NCBI RefSeq assembly: GCF_000374825.1
Contig: NZ_KB895381.1
Location: 62,001 to 126,000, forward strand
DNA length: 64,000 bases
Reading direction: 5' to 3'
From: Paenibacillus sanguinis 2301083 = DSM 16941
GTDB lineage: Bacteria > Bacillota > Bacilli > Paenibacillales > Paenibacillaceae
A model generated the notes under the pieces. It did not search any database. It was not told the origin of the DNA and worked only from the letters and a program-made list of their open reading frames with translations. Shown here piece after piece: positions 1-9,035 of this stretch. The position numbers and the translations under genes were made by a program. The first letter of the stretch is position 1. Each line of letters opens with the position of its first letter.

Positions 1-2352
1 TGGAAGGTTCGCATCTGGGATGAACATGATGCTGTGGGCGAATGGAGTGAGGCGGCCTTTTTTGAAATGGGCTTGCTGGAAGGAGAGGACTGGAAGGCCA
101 AATGGATCAGTGGGGACTATGAGCCGAAACCGGGGGAACGGTACCCGGTCGATTTATTCAGGAAGACATTCCAGGTCCCGGCATTTGTGAAGGCCAGAAT
201 GTACATTACAGCCTGCGGCTTGTATGAAACGAGCTTGAATGGGGTGAAGGTGGGCGATCTGGTGCTGACCCCGGGTGTAACCAGCTATGAAAAAAGGGCG
301 CAGTATCAGGTGTATGATATCACTGAGCAATTGCATAGCGGCGAGAACCTATGGAATATCTCTCTTGGCGATGGCTGGTTCAGAGGGAAATTGGGGGTTT
401 TTGGCGCGACCAATGTGTTCGGAACACGGACCTGCGTTTTGGCGCAGATTGAAATAACAGATGCGGATGGAAAAATCACTTATATAGCAACGGATGGCAG
501 CTTCAGCTGGTGTAACGACGGCCCTGTGCGTTTTAATGATATGAAAGACGGAGAAACGATTGATGCGGCGGCTGTGCCGTCTTATCAAGGTCAGGCTCGC
601 GTGACGGAATGGGATACCGTGCTGTGCTGCTCCAACAATGTGCCGGTAAAGGAAAAGGAAATATTGCAGCCGACGGTACTGACAACCCCCGATGGAAGCA
701 CAGTCCTGGATTTCAAGCAGGTGATAGCTGGCTACCCGGAATTCTCGATCCAAGGCACGAAGGGACATACCGTTGTTTTGACCATGGGAGAGATGCTGGA
801 TGAGGAAGGGAATTTCACCCTTTCAAATCTGGTGCAGGAGCATGATTTTGCACCCGAGTATTGTGATGATTCCAGATTCCAGACGATCGTCTATTCCTGT
901 GGCAGTGAGCATAGAGAGACCTGGAAGCCCAAATTTTGTGTCCAGGGGTTCCGTTATGTCAAGCTGGACAACTGGCCGGAGACGGTGAAAGCAGAGAATT
1001 TCAAAGCCATCGCCGTGTATTCAGATATGGAGGTAACAGGGAATTTCACCTGCTCTTCCCCGGATTTGGAGCAATTAGTGAAAAATACGTTGTGGAGTGT
1101 CAAAGGTAACTTTCTTGATGTGCCTACAGACTGTCCGTCGAGAGAACGAGCAGCTTGGACAGGAGACGCCCAATTGTTTTTTAATGCCGGGCGTTATCTT
1201 ACGGACTTTTCGGCGTTTTTTAGAAAATGGATGCAGGATGTGTTTGACGATCAGGCGCCCGATGGGAAAGTATATAACATTGTTCCCCGTGTCGCTCCAC
1301 ATGGAGAACAATTCGATTATGTAGAAGGCTCAAGCGGATGGATCGATGCGGGTATCCTGATTCCCTATAGATACTGGAAAACGTATGGAGACCTGAGAAT
1401 AACTGCACGTTTGTATGAACCTATGAAGAGACTGGCAGACTTTATGGTAAGCAGAATGGGCGATACCTCTGATCCGGATCTGGATCAAAAGTTAGAACCA
1501 AGCGAGTATCGCAAGTATATTGTAACGACAGGTTTTCATTTCGGCGAATGGAATGAGCCGGACGTAGATATGAAGGCTGTAACGCTTCCCAAATTTGAAG
1601 AAGCAACGGCTTATCTAGTGTATTCTCTGAACTGCTTTTCAGAGATGGCGGAAGTATTGGGCGAGCTTGAGGATGCGAAGAAATATCGGGAAATTTCCGA
1701 GCGGGCCAAAGAAGCATATCAATATTACTTTGTAGAGCAGGGAACGATTTTATCCCAGAAAATGGCCAAATTCGTAAGACCGTTGGCACTTGATCTCCTG
1801 GATCCAGCTACGAAGAAAAATGTAGAAAAGGACCTGGTAAAATTAGTTCGTGAACGGGAGCATCATGTAGGTACAGGATTTCTGTCCACACCATTCATTC
1901 TGAAGGTATTAAGTGATGCCGGGGCTTTGGAAGATGCCTACCAAATGCTGGAGAAGGAGGATTACCCAAGCTGGCTTTATGAGATTAAGCAAGGAGCGAC
2001 TACGATTTGGGAGAACTGGAATGGCCAGGCCTCAAGAAACCATTATTCCAATGGCGCTGTTTGTGAGTGGATTTTCAACACGGTGTGCGGTATCCATCTT
2101 GCGGGTGAGAACCGGTTTGTGATCTCGCCTCAACCAGGAGGAAGTCTGACCGAAGCTGCTTTCACGTATCAGAGCATATATGGCAAGGTATCCTGTTCTT
2201 GGCGTAAAGAAGGCAACCGCTATACGTATCAAATCGATGTTCCGGCCGGATGTCAGGCAGAAATCAACATCCCGGGAGTGGAACCGGGGAATATAGAAGC
2301 TGGCAAGCATTATTTTGAGGGTAGCGCTGCGGTCCAGTATGCACCGGAATGA
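1..2352 (+). CDS. GH78 alpha-L-rhamnosidase, 5' end cut by window
   Basis: Removes terminal alpha-L-rhamnose from rhamnogalacturonan or rhamnosylated glycosides by an inverting mechanism. The frame is open from base 1 and continues into an apparent GTG at 34, but the residues before that GTG already align with the paralogue at 29535, so about 75 N-terminal residues lie outside the window. Family hallmarks are the segment DCPSRERAAWTGDAQLF, which carries the acidic catalytic cluster, and FGEWNEPD, which carries the presumed general base, followed by a C-terminal beta-sandwich. No signal peptide can be judged because the start is missing. It is clearly homologous to the 29535 enzyme along its whole length. 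A strong terminator follows at 2420. The family is near certain; the aglycone and linkage specificity are not readable. Confidence 0.93.
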   Translation, partial: WKVRIWDEHDAVGEWSEAAFFEMGLLEGEDWKAKWISGDYEPKPGERYPVDLFRKTFQVPAFVKARMYITACGLYETSLNGVKVGDLVLTPGVTSYEKRAQYQVYDITEQLHSGENLWNISLGDGWFRGKLGVFGATNVFGTRTCVLAQIEITDADGKITYIATDGSFSWCNDGPVRFNDMKDGETIDAAAVPSYQGQARVTEWDTVLCCSNNVPVKEKEILQPTVLTTPDGSTVLDFKQVIAGYPEFSIQGTKGHTVVLTMGEMLDEEGNFTLSNLVQEHDFAPEYCDDSRFQTIVYSCGSEHRETWKPKFCVQGFRYVKLDNWPETVKAENFKAIAVYSDMEVTGNFTCSSPDLEQLVKNTLWSVKGNFLDVPTDCPSRERAAWTGDAQLFFNAGRYLTDFSAFFRKWMQDVFDDQAPDGKVYNIVPRVAPHGEQFDYVEGSSGWIDAGILIPYRYWKTYGDLRITARLYEPMKRLADFMVSRMGDTSDPDLDQKLEPSEYRKYIVTTGFHFGEWNEPDVDMKAVTLPKFEEATAYLVYSLNCFSEMAEVLGELEDAKKYREISERAKEAYQYYFVEQGTILSQKMAKFVRPLALDLLDPATKKNVEKDLVKLVREREHHVGTGFLSTPFILKVLSDAGALEDAYQMLEKEDYPSWLYEIKQGATTIWENWNGQASRNHYSNGAVCEWIFNTVCGIHLAGENRFVISPQPGGSLTEAAFTYQSIYGKVSCSWRKEGNRYTYQIDVPAGCQAEINIPGVEPGNIEAGKHYFEGSAAVQYAPE

Positions 2353-2419
2353 CACAGATCAGCCCATGCTGATCAGAGCATAAATGAACGGATTTTTAGA
2401 GAACGTCCATGTACGACAC

Positions 2420-2455
2420 AAGCCAGTCGCGATCATCATTCGCGGCTGGCTTTTT
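2420..2455 (+). terminator. Rho-independent terminator after GH78
   Basis: Inverted arms AAGCCAGTCGCG and CGCGGCTGGCTT (one G-T pair) enclose a short loop and run into TTTTT. A second, U-less hairpin, GATCAGC/GCTGATC at 2357-2374, directly follows the GH78 stop. Confidence 0.85.
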
Positions 2456-2548
2456 CATGTTGGATCGACAACAACTGTAAATCAAGCACTGAACATGCAG
2501 GAATACAACATTGCCATCTTTGAGCGAGCACAACATGCGTCTGAATGA

Positions 2549-2695
2549 ACAGGAGAGCAATTGCCGTTTGAAGCGATTTTTAAGCAAGTGGGCTATGAGA
2601 GCATGAGCTTTTTCTATAAAAAATTCAAGCGGGCTTACGGAGCTACCCCGCAGACCATTCGCAATAAAGCGATGAAAGTCCATGAAAATGAGTGA
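2549..2695 (+). pseudogene. C-terminal relic of an AraC-family regulator
   Basis: About 48 codons read as the end of an AraC/XylS DNA-binding domain: FKQVGYESMSFFYKKFKRAYG followed by ATPQTIRNKA matches the second helix-turn-helix and its conserved tail. The frame is closed by TGA at 2546-2548, with no start codon or ribosome binding site, and everything N-terminal (cupin or receiver domain and the first helix-turn-helix) is absent. It lies just after the GH78 terminator and ends two bases before the stop of the convergent AraC gene. Between the terminator and the relic (2456-2548) I see nothing else coding. I infer a decayed regulator once linked to the rhamnosidase locus. Confidence 0.7.
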
Positions 2696-2696
2696 T

Positions 2697-3758
2697 CTAC
2701 ATCGTTTTCTTTTTTGACTTCCTATACAACATTGGCGTCATACGGTAGGTCTTCTCAAACAGCCGATAGAAGTAGGTCTTGTTCTCAAATCCCAGATCCT
2801 GAATAATTTTTGCAATGCTGGTGTCCGAATTACGGATACGGCTGGCGGCCTCCCTCATCCTGTAAGACTGGACAAGCTCAATCAGAGTCATGCCCCCTTG
2901 CCTTTTGACAATTTTATTCAGATAATCCGCACTGTAGTGCAGCTCTTGTTCTATATCTTTTCTTGTAATCCGTCCATCTGTCCGGGAAATATAAGCACAT
3001 ACTTGCTCAAATATATGGTCATATAACTTAGAATCCAGATGGTATATATGAAATTGGTATTCTTCTGAACTCGCAAGATGAGACAAAAGACGAACCAGCA
3101 GTCCGTGAACCATGTAGGTATACCCAGGATAGTGTTCGGACAATTCTTGCATCATTTGCTTTATAAAAAGTTCAGAAGATGTCTTCACTGAGCTGGTGTC
3201 TTCATTTACTTTTTTACGGAATTCCAGAAATTTTTTTTGGTATCCGCTGCCCTTCTCCAAATTATTGTTAAAGAAAGCAACTAACTCCTTGCAATTCTGA
3301 ACTTCTGCCACTTCCATCACCAGGGTATGGGCTAATTCCTCAGAAATGCATAAAAACGCAATAGAGCAGTCCTGGTCAAATAATTCAAGATGCTTCACAG
3401 CCCGATTAACCAGGCAGACATCTCCACTTTGATATTGATGCAATCCTGTCTCTATCCTCACGTTAACTATTCCATCCAAAACGATCATCATTTCAAAATA
3501 ATCATGCTGATGCAGATAGTCAGGAGTATCAACATAATCATGCTTATCCAGTATAATCTTTTGGCAACCTGAGAAGCTCATTAAGGTGCAGTCAAGTAAA
3601 AAATGCTTTCCTCGGTAGGAACATTCTTCAACAAATACTCCAAAAGCAGAGTTTAGAGAGCGAATCTTTTTATTTCCTCCATCAGGGTCAATAAAGTAAG
3701 CACCTAATTGAGATAATGAAGTATAAAATTTATCATTGGCAGTCTGATTTCGCGTCAT
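2697..3758 (-). CDS. AraC-family transcriptional regulator (cupin plus HTH)
   Basis: A 353-residue regulator. Residues about 60-160 form an AraC-type cupin (HQHDYFEMMIVLDG), the sugar-sensing domain. Residues about 250-350 hold two helix-turn-helices, with the typical FENKTYFYRLFEKTYRMTP and a basic KKSKKK-like end. It is divergent from the GH2 gene at 3921 across a 162-bp gap that holds a cre-like site, so it is the obvious candidate activator of that gene. A second AraC regulator sits directly downstream of the same GH2 gene. Base composition is more AT-rich than the hydrolase genes, as is common for regulators. The effector is not readable; a beta-galactoside or arabinogalactan fragment is a guess from context. 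Confidence 0.9.
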   Translation of the reverse strand: MTRNQTANDKFYTSLSQLGAYFIDPDGGNKKIRSLNSAFGVFVEECSYRGKHFLLDCTLMSFSGCQKIILDKHDYVDTPDYLHQHDYFEMMIVLDGIVNVRIETGLHQYQSGDVCLVNRAVKHLELFDQDCSIAFLCISEELAHTLVMEVAEVQNCKELVAFFNNNLEKGSGYQKKFLEFRKKVNEDTSSVKTSSELFIKQMMQELSEHYPGYTYMVHGLLVRLLSHLASSEEYQFHIYHLDSKLYDHIFEQVCAYISRTDGRITRKDIEQELHYSADYLNKIVKRQGGMTLIELVQSYRMREAASRIRNSDTSIAKIIQDLGFENKTYFYRLFEKTYRMTPMLYRKSKKKTM

Positions 3759-3813
3759 TATTTCTCATCTTCTCCTTTTCTCAGAAGCTCTGAATAGGAT
3801 ACCATAATCAAAA

Positions 3814-3827
3814 TAAAAGCGCTTACA
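3814..3827. promoter_or_regulatory. Candidate CcpA cre site
   Basis: TAAAAGCGCTTACA matches the cre consensus TGWAANCGNTNWCA at all but the second position. It lies in the divergent AraC/GH2 intergenic region, about 95 bp upstream of the GH2 start, so it could give glucose repression of either gene. Confidence 0.55.
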
Positions 3828-3920
3828 GATATCGTAAACAATAAACAGGTTGCTATACACTCATCTTATTAAAGTATTTCATGAAGATCAAATCTTATAT
3901 ATGAAAGGAAGTCGTAGAGG

Positions 3921-6410
3921 ATGATAAGACAAAATTTTAACGACCACTGGATGTTCTCCAGGGATAGCAAAAGCATGATGGGTGCTCTTTACGGTCAGTC
4001 CAATGTACCGGTAGAGGTAACTCTACCTCATGATGCCATGATTCTGGAGAAACGAGCTGCAGACAATCCCACAGGCAATGCCGGCGCTTTCTATCCAGGG
4101 GGGAATTATGTATATACCAAAACCTTCCAGGTAGCTGCCGAGGATGCTGGTAAAACAATGCTGCTGGAATTTGAAGGAGTTTACAACCGAGCGCGGGTTT
4201 TTATCAATGATGCTTTTGCGGGATCATGCCATTACGGCTATACAAATTTCTATATCAATATGACACCTTATTTGAAATTCGGAGCGGAAAATACAATTAC
4301 TGTTTATGCTACTAATCAGGATGTGCCGAACAGCCGCTGGTACACCGGTTCCGGCATCTACCGTCCCGTCCATCTGCTGATAGGCAACGCCGCGAGAATC
4401 AAGGAGGATGGCGTAAAAATTACGACACCGATAACAGCGGAGGATGTTTCTACCGTAGAAATTGCCTGCACCGTACAGTACGATGACATGCAGACTTTAC
4501 AATCTGTTCTGCAAACCCAGCTCATTGGTCCAGATGGCACGGTGGCAGCCTCTGAAAACACCCCGGTAACTTTATATCATGGAAAAGAACTGGTCATCCG
4601 TCAGCGTCTCTTTATATACAATGCCCAACTGTGGTCCTTGGAAAATCCCAACCTGTATACCTGCATGACGAAACTAGTGATAGATGGCAAAGTTCAGGAT
4701 GAATCTATAGAGACTTTTGGCATACGTCATATCCAGGTGGACCCTTTGTACGGTCTGCGTCTGAATGGAGTACGTGTACTGCTGCGTGGAGCTTGTATCC
4801 ATCATGACAATGGCGTCATTGGCAGTGTCACCCTGGCACGTGCAGAAGAGCGTCGGGTAGAACTCCTCAAGGCAACTGGCTTCAACTCCATTCGTATGGC
4901 TCATAACTCTACATCCAGGGCTTTGCTGGATGCCTGCGACAGGTTAGGCATGCTGGTTCTGGAGGAAAGCTATGATATGTGGAATCAGAGTAAAAACCCT
5001 TATGACTATGCCATGGACTTCGCGGATCACTGGGAAAAGGATATTGAGGCTATCGTGGCCAAGGATTTCAACCATCCTTCCGTATTTATGTACTGTGTAG
5101 GCAATGAGATCGGAGAAATAAACCAGCCCGCCGGCGCAGCTATAAACCGTGCCTTATGCGAGAAGTTCCGCACCCTGGATCCTACAAGGTACACCACCAA
5201 TGCAGTCAATGGTCTTGTCGCCACAATGAGCAATATCATGCCTGTGATGTCTGACTTGGGCCTGATTCCTCCAGAGCAGCTGCCAGCCGCAGCCGACCTG
5301 CAGTCCGAGGGAGAACAAACTCAGGGCGATATGGACATTAACGATATGATGACCAAGCTCATGGGTCAAATGAACTATCTGAGCATTCATCCAAAGGTTG
5401 GTGACACTCTGGATGAGTCCTTCTCCGGTATGGATATTTGCGGATACAACTATATGAGCGGACGCTATCCCTTGGACCCGAAGCAATATCCGAATCGAAT
5501 TTTCTATGGATCGGAAACGATGCCTTCAGATATAGATGTAAACTGGAAATATGCCAAGGAGATTCCTCAAATGCTGGGGGACTACACCTGGACCGGATGG
5601 GACTACATCGGTGAATCCGGTGTTGGTGTACCCGGATATGGCAGCGAGTCAGGATTTTTCAGCCCGTACCCTGTTTACCTGGCTCATGTGGGAGACATCG
5701 ACATCACAGGTTTCCGCCGTCCTATGTCCTATTATCGGGAAATCGTATGGGGGCTAAGAAAGGCCCCATATATAGCTGCTCAACTGCCCCAGCATTATCA
5801 TGAAAAAATGAACGGCACTCCATGGAGTGTCAGTGACTGTATTGAAAGCTGGACCTGGCCGGGATATGAGGGACAACCCATCAAAGTTGAAGTATATTCT
5901 GATGCTGAAGAGGTGGAACTCTTCTTAAACGGTAAATCTGTAGGAAAGCTGCCTGCCGGAGAAGAAAACCGTTTCAAAGCTATCTTTGATATGGAATATC
6001 AGCCAGGCACCCTGGAGGCCGTGCAATATCATGGAGGCAAGGAAACTGGACGTTTCAGCATCCACACGGCTAAATGTGAAGTTCAGCTTTCCGTCGCAGC
6101 GGACCGCCAGACCTTGCGTGCAGGTGGGCAAGATGCTGCTTACTTGATGATTTCGCTGACAGACAGATCCGGTGTGGTGAATACTGCTGTTGACCGCAAA
6201 GTCACTGTCGAAGTGTTGGGTGAGGCAACCTTGCAAGGCTTTGGCAGTGCTGATCCCAAAAGCGAGGAAAATTTCTATGATTCCGAGCGTACTACCTATC
6301 ATGGAAGAGCATTGGCAGTCATCCGTTCAGGGTTAGCAAAAGGCTCTGTTAGAGTGACTGTCAGTGTAGAAGGGTGCGAGTCACAGACCATGGATATTAA
6401 TGTAGTTTAG
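3921..6410 (+). CDS. GH2 beta-galactosidase-type glycoside hydrolase
   Basis: An 829-residue retaining exo-hydrolase, probably a beta-galactosidase, although GH2 also covers beta-glucuronidase, beta-mannosidase and arabinosidase activities. Order: N-terminal sugar-binding jelly roll (about 1-155), immunoglobulin-like domain (about 160-270), TIM barrel, and two C-terminal beta domains. The acid/base is Glu396 in GNE and the nucleophile is Glu532 in YGSE. A Met/Asp-rich insertion of about 60 residues (about 430-500) lies between them. There is no signal peptide, so it acts in the cytosol on imported oligosaccharides. The start has an AAAGGAAG ribosome binding site. It forms a transcription unit with the AraC gene 28 bp downstream. 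The paralogue at 14751 has the same architecture and the same insertion. Confidence 0.92.
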   Translation: MIRQNFNDHWMFSRDSKSMMGALYGQSNVPVEVTLPHDAMILEKRAADNPTGNAGAFYPGGNYVYTKTFQVAAEDAGKTMLLEFEGVYNRARVFINDAFAGSCHYGYTNFYINMTPYLKFGAENTITVYATNQDVPNSRWYTGSGIYRPVHLLIGNAARIKEDGVKITTPITAEDVSTVEIACTVQYDDMQTLQSVLQTQLIGPDGTVAASENTPVTLYHGKELVIRQRLFIYNAQLWSLENPNLYTCMTKLVIDGKVQDESIETFGIRHIQVDPLYGLRLNGVRVLLRGACIHHDNGVIGSVTLARAEERRVELLKATGFNSIRMAHNSTSRALLDACDRLGMLVLEESYDMWNQSKNPYDYAMDFADHWEKDIEAIVAKDFNHPSVFMYCVGNEIGEINQPAGAAINRALCEKFRTLDPTRYTTNAVNGLVATMSNIMPVMSDLGLIPPEQLPAAADLQSEGEQTQGDMDINDMMTKLMGQMNYLSIHPKVGDTLDESFSGMDICGYNYMSGRYPLDPKQYPNRIFYGSETMPSDIDVNWKYAKEIPQMLGDYTWTGWDYIGESGVGVPGYGSESGFFSPYPVYLAHVGDIDITGFRRPMSYYREIVWGLRKAPYIAAQLPQHYHEKMNGTPWSVSDCIESWTWPGYEGQPIKVEVYSDAEEVELFLNGKSVGKLPAGEENRFKAIFDMEYQPGTLEAVQYHGGKETGRFSIHTAKCEVQLSVAADRQTLRAGGQDAAYLMISLTDRSGVVNTAVDRKVTVEVLGEATLQGFGSADPKSEENFYDSERTTYHGRALAVIRSGLAKGSVRVTVSVEGCESQTMDINVV

Positions 6411-6438
6411 CAAATCATCCATTTGAGGGGATGGAACG

Positions 6439-7374
6439 ATGAAATATCTTTACAAAAAAGAATTGATCAAATATACAGATAATTTACCTATAAAGATGTA
6501 CGTTTGTCGAATTGAATCTGTACCTTTGCATTGGCATCAGGAAATGGAGATTCTTTTACTGGTCAAAGGCAAACTCCAAATCAATGTGGAAAATAATAAT
6601 TATGTTATGGAAAAGGACGACTTGATGCTCATTAATTCCAATCATGTACATTCTTTTGTGGGGGCCGACCCTCAGAACCTGGCCGTAATTATTCAGTTGG
6701 ATATGAATATGTTTAAGGGCCTGCATCCCCAAATTGAAAAGATGGAGTTTACATGCAATAGCATGGCAGATGCAAGAGCACAGGAGAAATATGCTATTCT
6801 AAAAAAATTATTAGTCGATATTTTAAAGGCTTTTGATACTAAAGAAACAGGATACATTCTGGAAATATATATCATTCTTCAGCAGATGATCCTCAACCTG
6901 GTGAGGAAATTTGAACAAAAACTAATTGATGAAGAGAATATGGAAAAGTCAAACGATAATCTAAAAAGGTTGGAGCGAATCTTGCATTATATTGATCAAA
7001 ACTGTGACCGCAAAATCACGCTAGATGAAATATCCAAACGGGAATACCTGAGCACGTATTATTTTTCCCATTTCTTTAAGGACAAAATAGGGATGAGCTT
7101 TCAATCCTATTTGAAACACATTCGCTTGAAGAAGGCATACGAGATGCTGTTATATACCGATGAGAAAGTAGTGGATATTGCCATGCAAAGCGGATTCGCA
7201 AACTCCCAGGTGTTTGGCTCCAGCTTCAAGGCCCAATATGGAATGACTCCAAAACAGTGCAGAGTTGAGTCCAAGCGTGGGAAGCTGGAACTGAGGAATA
7301 GTGAAAAAGAAAAGGATCATAAGTATGTAGACGAAGATTTCAGACAGGTTTTTGATTCGCTGCAATTCGATTAA
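6439..7374 (+). CDS. AraC-family transcriptional regulator
   Basis: A 311-residue AraC regulator. The N-terminal cupin (PLHWHQEMEILLLVKGKLQI) should bind the inducer. The C-terminal domain (about 180-275) has both helix-turn-helices, with REYLSTYYFSHFFKDKIGMS and the closing GFANSQVFGSSFKAQYGMTP. A charged tail of about 35 residues follows. GAGGGG eight bases upstream supports the ATG. It is the second gene after GH2 and precedes the ketose operon at 7473 by about 100 bp, so it may control either. A TATAAT-like hexamer at 7439-7444 in that gap suggests that the ketose operon has its own promoter. Confidence 0.9.
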   Translation: MKYLYKKELIKYTDNLPIKMYVCRIESVPLHWHQEMEILLLVKGKLQINVENNNYVMEKDDLMLINSNHVHSFVGADPQNLAVIIQLDMNMFKGLHPQIEKMEFTCNSMADARAQEKYAILKKLLVDILKAFDTKETGYILEIYIILQQMILNLVRKFEQKLIDEENMEKSNDNLKRLERILHYIDQNCDRKITLDEISKREYLSTYYFSHFFKDKIGMSFQSYLKHIRLKKAYEMLLYTDEKVVDIAMQSGFANSQVFGSSFKAQYGMTPKQCRVESKRGKLELRNSEKEKDHKYVDEDFRQVFDSLQFD

Positions 7375-7472
7375 AAGATCAACAATATTTAATGTATGGT
7401 TCAGCAAGTTATAGCAAGAATCTGTTCAATCGATTTTCTATAATAGAGAAGCCTGGATGAAAGGAGGAGAAA

Positions 7473-9008
7473 ATGGATTTAATAGGACTGGATATTGGAT
7501 CAACCGGCACAAAATGTTTAATTGTTGATCAGGATGGCAAAGTGTTGGCCCATGCATATAGGGAATACGAAATGGAGTGCCCGGATACTGGATATTTTGA
7601 ATTAAATCCTCTAAAGGTTTGGGAAGCTGTGCATCGTGTTCTGAACTCCGTAATGAAACAGTATCCAAAAATAAATAAGACGCTTGCAGGCCTTTCGATA
7701 TCTTCCTTTGGAGAAGCGGCGGTTTTACTTGACCATGAAGGAAAGGTATTGGGAAACAGCCTGCTGTATATCGACAGCAGAGGGCGCGAGCAAGTAGAAA
7801 AGCTAGTGGAAAAAATCGGAGAAGAGACGATAGTTCACAAAACCGGCCTTAAGCCACATTCTATGTATACGCTTTCAAAATTGATGTGGTACCGCGAGAA
7901 ACAGCCGGAGTTGTACGAAAGGATCCATACTTTTCTTCCATTTGGCCCCTTTATTCTTCATAAGCTGGGTGCAAGACCTGTTATGGATTACTCGTTAGCT
8001 TCAAGAACAATGGCGTTTGATGTCCACACGCTTAAGTGGGATAAGGATATTATCGAGGCGGCGAGTTTGAGTCCGAAGATATTCCCGGAGGCTGCGGAGC
8101 TGGGAACAGTGGTTGGGCAGATTTCGCATGAGGCTGCGTTGGAGTTCGGATTGCCTTCCGAGCTGAAATTGGTATTGGGTGGACACGATCAGGTATGCGC
8201 TGCGATTGGGGCAGGCATCACGGAAGAGGGTTTGGCTGTTGATGGAATTGGCACTGTGGAGTGTATTACTCCGGTATTTAGTAAAGAAAAAATCAGCAGC
8301 AAAAAAATCGCATCCAACAACCTGGCTTTGGTTCCTTTTATGAATGGGAAATACACAACATATGCGTTTAATTTTACCGGAGGCTCCTTGCTGAAATGGT
8401 ATAGGGATCAGTTTGGATATGAAGAGAAGCTTGAAGCAGAGCTTTCCGGAAAAAGTGTCTATGACATTATGGGCGAGAAGGCTGGAGACAATCCGACAGA
8501 TCTTCTGGTGCTCCCGCACTTTGCAGGCGCAGGAACACCGCATATGAACCCATTGGCTAAAGGCGCCATATTAGGCCTGGATTTCAACACCACGAAGTCT
8601 GAGCTGTACAGAGCTCTGATGGAAGGCGTCACGTATGAAATGAGGCTTAATATAGAGTATCTGGAGCAAGCCGGCATCCTGGTAGATGAATTGCGGGCAT
8701 GCGGCGGCGGAGCCAAGTCTGATCTGTGGCTGCAAATCAAAGCGGATATTATGAATAAAACCATTGTAGCCCTGGATATAGAAGAAGCCGGAATTTCAGG
8801 CGCCATCATTCTTCTTGGAGTAGCGCTTGGTGTGTTTCCTTCCTTCAAGGAAGCTACTCGGCGGTTGGTAAAAGTCAATAAAATATTCCATCCACAAGCC
8901 CGGTACAAGAAGAAATACGATGAGAATTATGCAAAGTACAAAAAATTATATAAGGCAGTATGCGAAGTGATGTCCAATGAAGTTTTAGAAGAGCGGCCTG
9001 TGAAGTGA
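7473..9008 (+). CDS. FGGY-family carbohydrate kinase (ketopentose or ketose kinase)
   Basis: A 511-residue ATP-dependent sugar kinase of the FGGY family. The N-terminal phosphate motif is GLDIGSTGTKCLIVDQDG. The C-terminal adenosine site is CGGGAKSDLWLQIKADI, and LPHFAGAGTPHMNPLAKG precedes it as in xylulokinases. It is shorter than classical AraB ribulokinases (about 560 residues) and looks closer to xylulokinase-type members. AAAGGAGG lies six bases upstream of the ATG. It is the first gene of a four-gene operon ending in L-arabinose isomerase, so L-ribulose or a related ketose is the likely substrate. Whether it phosphorylates C1 or C5 cannot be read, and that decides whether the aldolase next door can use its product. 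Confidence 0.88.
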   Translation: MDLIGLDIGSTGTKCLIVDQDGKVLAHAYREYEMECPDTGYFELNPLKVWEAVHRVLNSVMKQYPKINKTLAGLSISSFGEAAVLLDHEGKVLGNSLLYIDSRGREQVEKLVEKIGEETIVHKTGLKPHSMYTLSKLMWYREKQPELYERIHTFLPFGPFILHKLGARPVMDYSLASRTMAFDVHTLKWDKDIIEAASLSPKIFPEAAELGTVVGQISHEAALEFGLPSELKLVLGGHDQVCAAIGAGITEEGLAVDGIGTVECITPVFSKEKISSKKIASNNLALVPFMNGKYTTYAFNFTGGSLLKWYRDQFGYEEKLEAELSGKSVYDIMGEKAGDNPTDLLVLPHFAGAGTPHMNPLAKGAILGLDFNTTKSELYRALMEGVTYEMRLNIEYLEQAGILVDELRACGGGAKSDLWLQIKADIMNKTIVALDIEEAGISGAIILLGVALGVFPSFKEATRRLVKVNKIFHPQARYKKKYDENYAKYKKLYKAVCEVMSNEVLEERPVK

Positions 9009-9035
9009 ATGAAAATTAGATAGGAGATGCTAAAA

